From Zygnema cylindricum (taxonomy: Eukaryota; Streptophyta; Zygnematophyceae; Zygnematales; Zygnemataceae), in contig JBBHKE010001334.1 of the NCBI GenBank assembly GCA_037447655.1, positions 235,193 to 281,162 on the forward strand: 45,970 nt of DNA, in the 5' to 3' direction. The number at the start of each line of letters is the position of its first letter. Within the stretch, counting starts at the first letter, position 1. Made by a program: the position numbers and the translations under genes. This document shows positions 33,459-44,300 of the stretch, in pieces. The notes under the pieces are model-generated. The model made no database searches. It had not been told where the DNA came from and worked only from the letters and a program-made list of their open reading frames with translations.

Positions 33459-36400
33459 TTATCCAACAACTGACTCTACAGCTTCCGCATCCGCATATTC
33501 GTTCTCACGATCCCCGACTTCTGCTCGTAGTTGGGCAGAAGTATTGTCAATCGCCAAGTTCAACTCCGCAATTTTCTCATTCATTTTCCGTCGGGTTTCC
33601 TACAACAAACGAAAGTAAGAGTCAGAACGCATATTCATACATCACTGCATTACAATTTAGATACACTTATCATCTTACACATGTGCGAAGGTAAACAAGT
33701 AAAACGAAATGGTATACACGAAAGGAAAATAACAATTTAGATACACCAGCCGTGTTAAACGTGCACAACGCTCCACAAGTGAGATTAAATCATATCCGTG
33801 CAAAAGAAAATATTTCAAACGGCTTGTAACTGCAAAACCAATTTTTCCATCCAATTTTTTTATACAACATACAAATTAGTTCAGCTTGATAGCTGATCGA
33901 AGACTGGATGACAATTCCAATGGTAAAATTTCAACCACAGTTTCAATTGTAACTGTGAATATACCAACAATAGTCGAAGGACTCAACCATCCTCCATTAA
34001 AGCTTAACCTGATCTTCCATTAAATGCCAAAGAGACAGTGCAAGAATCTGATTGATTACCAACCTCAAGGCTATCCTCATCCTCCATCCAACGGGGAAGT
34101 CGCCGTGGAGTCCCGTCCGGGTTGACACCCAATACGGTTTTGGAAATCTGCATCAAATCAATCAGTCATATCTCATCAGAGGCCTCAAAATGCTATGTGA
34201 AAAAAAATTGGGCACAGAAAAGGCAATACCACAAAATCTGGTACGTTTAAAAATCCTGTTTGTCATATAGGGTTTCATGATATAACAAATGTCTTCAACA
34301 ACACACCTCATCAGAAAACAAAATTGGATATCCACATATATTACACAGACTTGACAAACGAATAAAAACCGGATCAATAAAAACAGAGTCACTGGGTCCA
34401 AAATAATATCAACTAGAAAAATCCAGTATCCGTCCCAGCAGCAGAGGAATGGCCAATGCACTTCGCAAAGAATTAAACAGCAACAAGAGGCATATGACTG
34501 TGGCCATTGTCGTAAACTAAATCAAATAAAATACAATGAAAAAAAAAAAAAAACAGAACCCAATTCAGGAAACATTTTTTTATCCTGGGTACACATCTGT
34601 TGTACCAAATAGTGTGACACAGACCATCGATGAAAACATCTAGACATTTGAACAGTGTCTCCAATGCTTTAGTGTCAGATGGAAGCATGGATATATACAA
34701 TCCTATGCAAGACTATATTGTGTGCAAGACTATGTAGTCAACAGTCAATGGATCAGAATGGAATCCCATATGAATAAATGGCCACAAATGCTAGCCATAA
34801 CTAGCTGAAGATAACCATTTTTCCTTGTTTGATGAAGTACTCAACAGTTTCCAGCATCCTGTATTCTCAAGTCGAGCAGTAATATCGTTAGGAAGACAGC
34901 CTGATGTGCAGAATTCCTTATAGTAACAAGTTCTACTCCTATCCATTAAACTCTTCGCCGTTGATTCAGAATCCTTAGGCAACTGATAGGACAATACATG
35001 CATTGAACCTAGACAAAGATCACATTTAATCATGCCTAATAACTACAAAACTTGTTTAAGGCAAACATGCCTCACTTGACCAACTGACAACCACTCAGGC
35101 CTTTATTTCCAAATTCATAAAATCTTTGGGCACTGGTCTCTTTGCCAGAGAATAGGTACTGCAGAGAAGTTTAATAAACCATTCGCAGTCAGCCAGCACA
35201 GATTCAATAACATCTCCTTGTCAAGAACTCTTATCAGAGCATTTCACCACCAAGAGGTTTTCAAAAGGTAGAGCAATGAAAGTGAACCACAACCACAAAA
35301 GCTTTCAGAAACTTGCCTGTGGAGAAAAAACAAAGGCAAGGGTACCGAACACCAGGCCTCCGAGAACAAATCCAGGCAGAAAATCAGAGCCACCTCTTTC
35401 CCGTCTGCAAAAAACGTAAGGAATGAAATCGTTCAAACCTTGACACAAAATGCAAGTTTCTTTTCCATTTGAATAATGATACAGGGGACTAAAAAAATAA
35501 TTTGATGAGTAAGAAAAAGGAGATTGGTTGTCAAACAATCAAGAAAAGACAGAGAGAGGGAGAGAGAGAGAGAAAGAGAGAGAGGGAGATGGAGAGGGGG
35601 AGAGGGGAGGGAGAGGGAGAGGGAGAGGGAGGGGGAGAGGAGGAGGAGGGGAGGAGGAGGGAGAGGGAGGAGGGAGGAGGAGAGGAGGAGGGGAGGGAGG
35701 GAGGGAGGGAGGGAGGAGGAGGGAGGGAGGAAGGAGGGGGGATAGGGGAGAGGAGGAATCAAAGAATAGGAATGAAAGAGCGCAGTGAAGATACAGAAAA
35801 ACACTGAACAAGTTATTGGCAATGTGCCTAAATTCTACTAACAGACTTGTTCCATTGCAGGGCTCCAAATAGATAAGCATTATTGAAACCATTCCAGTTC
35901 ATCACCTCCCTTCAATTGACTGAGTTTATTATACTTACCTTCAAGTGACTTCACATCACTTCTCTAAGATAAATGAGATTAACCTAGCTCAAATGTTCAC
36001 AGATGATTCCATTTCTTGTTTTTCAATTGAATACGATTCCACTTCAGAATCTTCAAATGAAACTGTTTCAAGAACTTTGCTTCAAAGATTATGTTTGACA
36101 TAACTAGTTTCGTTTCGAAAATTATGCTTTGACAGAACTCCATTTCATAAAATAAGTTTGACATAACTTCGTTACGCATCATTCCACTGGCTTTCTGTGA
36201 TTGGCTGGCTGAAACAGCAAGTACATTGAAAAGTACATCCCACCTGTACTCAGCGACGACCACTCCGCGAGAGGAGCTTTTGCCTTTGATTTTTCCCAAT
36301 GCAGGTTGTACGGAAACGCGTGACAGACATGTCACAGAGCGAGAGGCAGCCACGTGGCAAATGTGGCCATCTGCAAAATAAAAAGTTGTTTCTGTAAAAA

Positions 36401-36680
36401 AGGAAAGAGATTTCTTAATATCAAACATGGAAATAAACGCCAAACAGAGGATATATGTGAAGAAAAGAGAACTGAGAAACAAGGACTGGTACTGGAACAC
36501 GGTTACAAGAGAGACGGAGAGTGACAAATACACGGGACTAAAGGGATAAAAGAAAGATAGAGAAAAAGAGAGAGAGAAAGAGTGGGAGAGAGAGTGAGTG
36601 AGAGAGCGAAAGTAAATAAAATCCTGACCTTGAGAAAAAGCTGGAGCAGAGAGAGAAGCCAGGGAAAGAACGGCCGCCAT
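33459..36680 (-). CDS. Small plastid membrane protein with GG-rich transmembrane helix (163 aa)
   Basis: Five exons on the minus strand join in phase: 36680-36629, 36370-36244, 35404-35317, 34147-34064 and 33599-33459. The N-terminus (MAAVLSLASLSAPAFSQ, then a Ser/Arg/Val-rich stretch to about residue 58) looks like a chloroplast transit peptide. Residues about 66-89 read SDFLPGFVLGGLVFGTLAFV ending at Pro-Gln, a single membrane helix with Gly pairs. Next come KTVLGVNPDG, PRRLPRWMED and a helical KMNEKIAELNLAIDNTSAQL tail. This layout matches a conserved family of small plant plastid envelope or thylakoid membrane proteins of uncertain role. Intron 3 begins GCAAGT after CCACAG, a GC-AG intron; the others are GT-AG. 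The leader (minus strand, right of 36680) is CT-rich. Confidence 0.88.
35545..35755. repeat. GA/GGA-rich microsatellite tract in an intron
   Basis: About 210 bp of GAGAGG, GGAGGA and GGGAGG units on the plus strand. It lies in intron 2 of the minus-strand plastid protein gene, where the transcript would be CU-rich. Confidence 0.95.
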
Positions 36681-37254
36681 AGGTCGAGACGGCGGAGAGA
36701 GTGAGAGGGAGAGGGAGAAAGAGAGATAAAGAGAGAGAGTGACAGTGAGAGGGACAGAATTAGAGAAAAGTCTAGCGCGGGTATGAATGGGAAGCGAATT
36801 TGCAGAATGAGAGCCGTGTCTAGGGGCTCCTACGTGCGCCACGTGGCCGGTGAGAGTGTGCGGAGAATGGGGGGTCGAAGAACGAATCGGAGGCCAGATA
36901 GACGAGAACAGGTGGAAAGGGGGACGATTCAAAATATCGCAATCTGCGCAATTCCCGTGCTTTGTTCGTTTAGGTTTTAGAACCCTAAATGCGAAAGTTT
37001 CTATTTCCTCGATTGAATATTGAGTAAAATAGTAATTGCTGTTTTTACCGTATCGATGACCGGGAATGGTTGGCCTTTCATATTTAATACTCGAGTGATG
37101 TCAACCCTCTTACACCACTAGATTTACAGATTTACACGTGACCCGGAGCTCTCAGCCTTCACGCCCAATCGAATTATCGGGATTCGTTTCCTCTTCCCAC
37201 ATAACAAAATTTCAATATACCAGTTAATTTTGGAGACGACGTGCTAATCCGAGC
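36681..37254 (-). promoter_or_regulatory. CT-rich leader and upstream region of the plastid protein gene
   Basis: On the minus strand, CTCTCTC-type runs (36690-36760) directly precede the start codon at 36680, as is common in plant 5' UTRs. Further upstream is unremarkable DNA. Promoter elements are not assigned. Confidence 0.45.
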
Positions 37255-37505
37255 CAGAGGTCGCAATCGGGTACCCGAATTCGTGTCCGAGCGTTACCCG
37301 ACCGCCCGCGCCGGATCCGGAACGGATTCGGGTGCCAAATTTTGGGGGCCGGCCGGATTCGGGCGGGTGATTCACAAATAAACAAAAAAGAATCGGGTAT
37401 GGTCGGGTAAGCAAAAAACGAAAAAAAATGAAGGTTTTGTACTGCCCACACTATCCAACATTATTGTACTTTGTACTCTTGTTATCGTAAAAGGTATAAG
37501 GTGAT
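37255..37505. mobile_element. One end of a diverged hAT subfamily
   Basis: Starts CAGAGGTCGCAATCGGG, the same hAT terminus as at 2788. It then follows the arm of the 2788-7230 element (CCGGATCCGGAACGGATTC, GCCAAATTTTG). The subterminal repeats are ACCCGA/TCGGGT instead of ACCGAC/GTCGGT. Similarity fades near 37505, and no matching CCTCTG terminus is found rightward. It is probably truncated. Confidence 0.7.
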
Positions 37506-38319
37506 GGAAATACAATCGGGGTACAAAGAGGGCAAAAAATAAGAAAAAATCCATCAAACTTTAACTTTCAGTAAACATACCACTCTAAAGCATGCACAAT
37601 GATTCTACCCTCGTAGCGAAATATTTATGCAAATCGAATGAACTAGCAGTCACATACTTTATCATGTAACTACTATGCATTTCACTGAGGAAAATGCTTG
37701 TACTCTAGATACTTATGAATATATAACATTTTACCGACCATCGCGTTTAATATCGGCATAACCCATCTCAACAATCACTTATTATTTCATCCACATATCG
37801 TAAGACATGATGTTTACGAGCGTCGCTAAATCCCATTGCGTTCCTAATAATAATCGCGCAACATGTTTTTATACGCGACGCTAGTTTCAAAAAAAATAAA
37901 AAAAATTAGACCCACTCGACCTTAATATATCGTCAAAAGTAACCGTCAAAGTCGAAACGGCAAAATTTGTGTCTTGGTTGAGACCTTGCTCAACTGACCA
38001 CTATTCGCAAAGGCTAACAAACAATCAAACAAATGCTAACCCAACTCCGTCTATGTTGTGTTTAATACACCGTCACAATTTTAAATGACAAGCCAACAAA
38101 AAACACAAATCATTTAATAATAAAAAAGGTTATAGAAGGTGGTAACATATAATATATGGAAAGTCAACGAACATAACCTCTTTTTGTAATGTTAGCGTGC
38201 TTTACTCGTTGAGATGCGTACACGCAAACCGAGACTTTAAAGCGCCGACTAACAAAATATGGAATAGGCAATATTGACGAGCTCTCCAACATTGGGAAAG
38301 GTCACTCGTGGGTTGTCCG
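37506..38319. other. Intergenic region without recognised genes
   Basis: AT-rich DNA with no supported coding frame. It may contain the decayed interior of the hAT element ending at 37255. Confidence 0.4.
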
Positions 38320-38822
38320 AAACTTAGGCCGTTAATCTGGAGGTAGTTGCCCCAAGTTCAAGCCATTATTTTGGGGGCGTTTGCCCAAAGCTTAGGCCAT
38401 GAATTTGGAGGCGTTTGCCCAAAGCTTAGGCCGTTATTTTGGAGGCGTTTGCCCGAAGCTTTAGCCATTATTTTGGAGGCGTTTTCCTCGAAATGTAAGC
38501 CAAAGTTTTAGAGGCGTTTGCCGAACTTAGGCCAATATTTTGGAGGTGTTTGCCTAAAGCTTAGGCCATTATTTCGGGGGCGTTCTCCTCAAGCTCAGGA
38601 CATTAATTTGGAGGAGTTTGCTCGAAGCTTAGGCCATTATTTTGGAGGCGTTTGCCCTAAGCTCAGGCCAATATTTTGGAGGAGTTTGCCCAAGATTTGG
38701 CCATTGTAGGCGTTTGCTCGAAGCTTACGCCATTATTTTGGAGGCGTTTGTCCAAAGCTTAGGCCAATATTTTGGATGCGTTTGGTCGAAGCTTAGGACA
38801 TTATTTTGGAAGCGTTTTCTCG
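38320..38822. repeat. 34-bp minisatellite, about 15 units
   Basis: Tandem units built from CTTAGGCCATTATTTTGGAG followed by a GCGTTTGCCC-like segment. Most units are 33-35 bp with substitutions and small indels; one is shortened near 38700. Because the unit is not a multiple of three, open frames across it carry no meaning. Confidence 0.92.
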
Positions 38823-39223
38823 AGGCCCTCACCGTTTGATAACCGATAACTATCGGTATCGGTTTTATCGGGATAAGTTTTTGCCGATACACAACACTAT
38901 AACTAATTACCTGATAAATTGCTATAACGATACTAACAAAGTAACAATTTTAAAATAGTCAATAATCTAAAATTAGTCTGTACAAAAGTATTTTTTTCCA
39001 ACCAACAATTATTGAAAAGTTTTCGGGTTCGACCGGGTGGACGCTGCGGGTACGAGCGAGGAGGCAAATCCAAATATCGACAAGTACGGTACGGCAAGTA
39101 AGCCAAGCCCTAAAGAGGACACGAACCCTAAATAGCGCGTTAGAAAAGCCAAACCCTAACATTGAAAGCGAGGAGACAAACCCTAAAATCGAAAGCAAGG
39201 AGACATACCCTAAAATCGATTCC
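38823..39223. other. Upstream region of POP1 with a possible element end
   Basis: ATAACCGATAACTATCGGTATCGG palindromic DNA is seen (about 38840-38863, written here as overlapping 20-base parts: ATAACCGATAACTATCGG, ACTATCGGTATCGG). It is followed by CCGATACACAACAC and TA, which resembles the right terminus of the element at 24576-24973. Two AAACCCTAA phrases occur near 39152 and 39178. Promoter elements are not assigned. Confidence 0.4.
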
Positions 39224-41223
39224 ATGGCTTCCGAAGCTTCTTCCTCTCGTCCCAAAATCCCTCGAGCTATCGATATTTCTCAATTCTCTGCGGCCCGCCT
39301 TCCTGAACTTCGGACACTCTCCTCTTCTCTCCAAAACTCTCAGGAATGGATTCCGACCGCCATGGCTGACTGGGGTTCAGATCCTTTAGGGTCACTTGTC
39401 ACGTCACGCCATCTCCGGAGAAGGACAAGGAGCCACAACCGTCGAAAGACTCTATTTCCTTTAAAAACAAGAAAGAAACTTAAAACCGCCGGGGAAGGAG
39501 AAAGAAGAGGAGAGACAGGAGGGCAGGGAGAGGATAGGAGACAGGATATGGCGATAGATAGCGGCGTAAAAGTAGAAGGAAAAGGAGGAGGCAGTGGTAG
39601 GCTGTGTAGGAGATTACGACGACGGAATATGTGGAAGGAAGGGGTGCAAATGGGGGAGAGCGTGAGAGCAGATGGCGTGAGGAGACTGGGAAGCCACGCA
39701 TTAGAGTTCGAAGGGTTCTAAGGGACAGGAGGTTTCCCTTCCTCCCCCTTCACCCCTGCTCCCTCCTGTTTCCTCTCTTTCCTCCTCCTCATTTTACTCT
39801 TTTTCGTCCATCTCTCCTTTATCTGCATCATATTTGTCATCATATCTCATATTCACAACTCTGATTCCAGATTTCACTGATGTTCTCGATTTTCCGAATT
39901 ATCTTCTTCTCTTCTCACCCTCGCCTCCCTTCCTTTTCTCCCGCCCCCCCCCCCTCCCCTTCCATTCTCCTTTTGTGACCTTGCCTCTCTCTTCCCTCTC
40001 GCCCGTCCCCCTTGAGGTTCTATTGCGATGTCGAAGTCAATCTCCCTTCTGATCATGTTTATCTCATCATAAAGTTTCATAATGAGATATATAAGTATAA
40101 TGTCATACTCGTTATAACTTTTACAATTGCTTCATAAACTTGTTATATCATTTATTTGTACAATGCATATCTCATTAACAACTTTGATTACAGTTTTCAC
40201 TGCTGTTCTAATTCGAATTGTAACTCCTTTACAAGTTATAGTTTGTTTGCAGCTTATTTTCTTTGAATCAAAAGCAAAAATAAAAAAGAAAAACCAACGT
40301 TCGCACAAGAAAACCTACAGAAAAGTAAAGAGAACACTTAGGAAAGCAAAATTTAAGAAAGAAACACTTTTGGGCCTGGATGCAAATATACTAATGTCAA
40401 TTATTTTTTGCTAGTAATGTCAATAATGTCAATTTTCAAAATAATAAGTTCCACCGTAACTCAATGTCATGTCATACACTCATATCAATGCCACGCAATT
40501 GTATCCCATTGCCCGGTTCCCATTTTTTTTTTAATAATCTGTAGAATTGTACCAGTTTCAATCGAATATTCTTGATATTTTACTCCAAAATATCTTTTTA
40601 GATCATCGCGCTGTTTTTGTAGTGGTGGATGATTATCATATTTTTTAAAGAATTTTAAAACACTTTGTTGATCTTAAAAAGTTGCATACGATCTTCCCTC
40701 GCACTTTATGGCACAAGAAGCTCTCTTTGTTTTTATAGTAAAGAGAAATACCAGGATACTGTGAGTTACTATTAGTGGTTTTAACATCAATTCAGTGCCA
40801 TTTTTTTGCCCCCTGACCAGAAATTAGCGTTGATAACACTGTTGTGTTTTTCATGACAAATTCTTTTCAAACGACTCAGAATCGGCCACGTCATTTGGAA
40901 CCATATTAGAATTAATAACAGTTATATAAACCCCATGCAAATCTATATTATATTATAATCATAGTGTACTGTACTCAAGTTACATAGAGTGACTTGTTAA
41001 CTTTATGTCTGCCTAGGTGCTTGTAACTTACTTCTGGCTCAATTTTATGCTTATTAATTTTATGTTTATGTTTTTGACATTTGTACTCCATAACCAAACC
41101 TTTCAAGCGTTTGTACCCCCGCTGTAATTAGGTCGCTCCTTTGAGACTCGGTCTATTGTTGATTCAATTAGTGTGACACTATGGAGTATATTTATATGTA
41201 CATATAGTTTCATAGGTTCTTAA

Positions 41224-41260
<37 letters not shown>

Positions 41261-41300
41261 ATTTGTAATATATATATATATGTATATATGTATATTTGTA

Positions 41301-41368
<68 letters not shown>

Positions 41369-44300
41369 ATTGAACCGTTCAATTCAAACTTTTGTCAAGC
41401 CAGTCAGACTTTTTTGTTATCCTTTCTTAAAATTTATGTTGACTGGAAACAATAAAAAAATTGTTTCAAAAGCCCCAGATTTAACACTTTATGGTCCTTT
41501 TCATTGATAAAGAATACATTTCAAGTAAAAAAAAACTTTCTTTTGCAAATCAATGTTTGTCGAGTTGAACCCCATCTGTCTACTTTTTTATTGGCTTCTC
41601 AGTTAAATTTATTGTCTATAAACCTCAACTGCTTTGGAATTATTTTTTACACGGGTCATCTTTTCTCCCATCCTCTCCCATCCTCTCTCCCTCTCCCTCC
41701 CCTCCCTCTTCCTTCACCTCTACCCCGCCCTCTTTCTGTGTCTTGGCAGAGGTCGAGGCTCCCGTTCAGTTTTGAAGTGGGGGAGAGAGGCTTCTCTCCT
41801 CCATGATGCCTCCTACCATTTCTTCGTAGAATTGAGAGGTTCTCAGGTCATTTATCCTTCCATTTCTCACCAAAATTAGTGTGGATGTTATTGGCAGGTT
41901 TTATCGTGGAATTATAAATTTGATGTCTTCATTGAATTATGTCCAAAACAGAAATTACAATTTTTGTTTTTTTTTGCATTTGAAGTCACGTGGTATACTA
42001 AATGGATTTGAGTTTATCGACTGAAAACATGTCTTTATAAACTTGACACGATTCATTAAGTGTGTAAACCACAATAATGGTAGTGGATAATTGATAAGAA
42101 TAACAATAAAATAACAATCCCAATCCCAATCCCAATCCTGATCCCGATCCCGATCCCAATTCCAATCCTGATCCCGATCCCGATCCCAATTCCAATCCCA
42201 GTAGCAATAGCAATAGCTATAGCAATAGCAACCATAAAGAAGATCTTTCTCTCATTCCTGCAATCACTTTGAAGATGGAGATCTTGTTTAATTTTTGAAC
42301 GTAAACCCTTCCCTCTCTCCCTCCTTTCCTCCCTTCCTCCCTCTCTCCATCCCACTCATTGGCTTTTTTTTTCCAGAGAGCCATAAACTCCGTCCTTTCA
42401 AGAGTAGGAGGTCCTCCTCTCCCTCCTCAATCGTGGGATTCTCAAGGCCCGGATAATTTTTTCTTTAATTCGTATATGGAAGGAGCATTGACCGGACATT
42501 TTATGGTATGGATTGTTTTTGACTTTTTAACTCCCTCGTCGTTGAAGTATTATCACAAGGTCTGACAGGTCATGAATGTGATGTAATGATATACATGCAC
42601 TGCTCTCTTTCTTTCTCTCTCTCTCTCTCTCCCTCCCTCTCTCTCCGGCCACTAATTCTCTTTGCCTCCCTCTCTCCCCGTCCCCCCCCCCCCCCTTCTC
42701 TCCAGCCCCTCGCCCATGTTTCCCAATCCTGCCGTACCACATCTGTCCTCCCTACCCCTCTCCCTTTTCCCCCTCCCCCATCCCCCCTCCCTACTGTATT
42801 TCCTAATCCTGCTGTATCATCCCTCTCCCTCTCCCACCCCACACTCCCTCTCCTCTCTCACCTTCCTCTCCCTCTCCCTTTCTCTCCCTCTCCCCCTTCC
42901 AGCTCCACAGAGCCGGATGCCACCCTTGGGGAGCCGTCGCGCCTGCCACTGCGATGTGGCGACCTCGTATTGGACTGCCCAGGGGGGGAGGGAAAGAGAG
43001 GGAGAGGTTTCGCACTCGACAACTCATGCTCATACTGCATCCAGTCGCCGGAGAGGAGGCGCTGATAGCACTGCAAGAAGCAGGTGCAGAAAATCTCCTC
43101 TCTCTCTCTCTTTCCCTCTGTGTGTCTCTGTGTGTGTCTCTCTCTCTCTCTCTCCCCCTCTACCTTTTGTTCCTGGGTAGAGCTACTTCACCAGCTGCCA
43201 TAGAAACTCTTAAGGTTAAGTCCACCAGGCTAGTTGTGCTCTCGGATGGGTTACCTTAAGAATTTCTTATTAACTTCTATATTTCTTAAGTATTTTATTA
43301 TTCAACTGCTCTCTTGTTGTGAAATAGCGATAGAACCACCTTGTCGGTTGTCACAAAAAAGAACTCTTTGGGTCAAGCGTACCGGTTCAGTGACATTTGT
43401 ATTTGAATGTGTGTGTTTTTTTTTTGTAAGCCGTTTGTGTATTATTATAGTTTCAAAACTATAGATATATTATGCGGTTGTTTTATTTGTGCAATAAGGT
43501 TGGAACAATGCCCAAGTTGTAAAATAGACATGGAGTACGCTAGTGAGTACAGGGTGGTCAATATAGTGGACTTGTGGTGTGGTGTGCTGTGATGTGGTAC
43601 TCTGAAACAAAAAACAATAACCGATAAATGATAAACAATAAACGATAACCGATGAATGTTAAACAAAAAACGATAACCGATGAATGATAAACAATAAACG
43701 ATAACCGATGAATGATAAACAATAAACGATAACCGATGAATGATATACAAAAAACGATAACCGATAAATGATAAACAATAAACGATAACCGAAAATGATA
43801 AACTATAAACGATAACCAATATAATGATAAATAATGAACGATAAACAATAGACAATAACCGATGAATGATAAACAATGAACGATAACCGATAAATGGTAA
43901 GCAATAAACGGTAATGGATAAACGATAAAAAATAAACGATAACCGATGAATGGTAAACAATAAACAATAGGTAAACGATAGGTGTCGATAAACGATGGGT
44001 ATAGTTATTGCGGCTATGCAATTGATATGAAATGAATCCTAATTCCATACCATGCCATACCATTATAAAATACACATATAATACACGTATACTATTGTGG
44101 TTCATCGAAGATGTCGTATCAAATCGGTGTCGAGGTTACATTACGTCTAATTCAAACCTTTCTCTGGTACATATTTTTGCAGAAAAATAAGATAAATGAA
44201 AGCTATAATGGATTTAGTACTGAATACAATTTTGCATTTTCACCATTTTACCCCAAAAATGAATCCTGTTTCTCGGAAAGAAAACTCACCATTTCTGGCC

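Noticed and set aside
35433-35892. Open frames over the GA/CT tract
   Set aside because: Microsatellite translation in an intron of the plastid protein gene, with no domain content.
38320-38822. CRISPR-like regular repeats
   Set aside because: The 34-bp units are directly adjacent with no unique spacers, and the window is eukaryotic. It is a minisatellite.
42115-42232. Telomere-like repeat
   Set aside because: The units are CCCAAT/CCCGAT, not the plant telomere unit CCCTAAA.
42911-42960. Acceptor CACAG at 42910 for the POP1 exon
   Set aside because: It breaks the phase from the previous exon. The acceptor CCTTCCAG at 42895-42902 keeps phase and adds the expected LHRAG before VAPATAMWRP.
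42586-43180. Long plus-strand open frames rich in Ser, Leu and Pro
   Set aside because: They come from CT-tract DNA in a POP1 intron. Only 42903-43083, in a different frame, carries conserved POP1 sequence.
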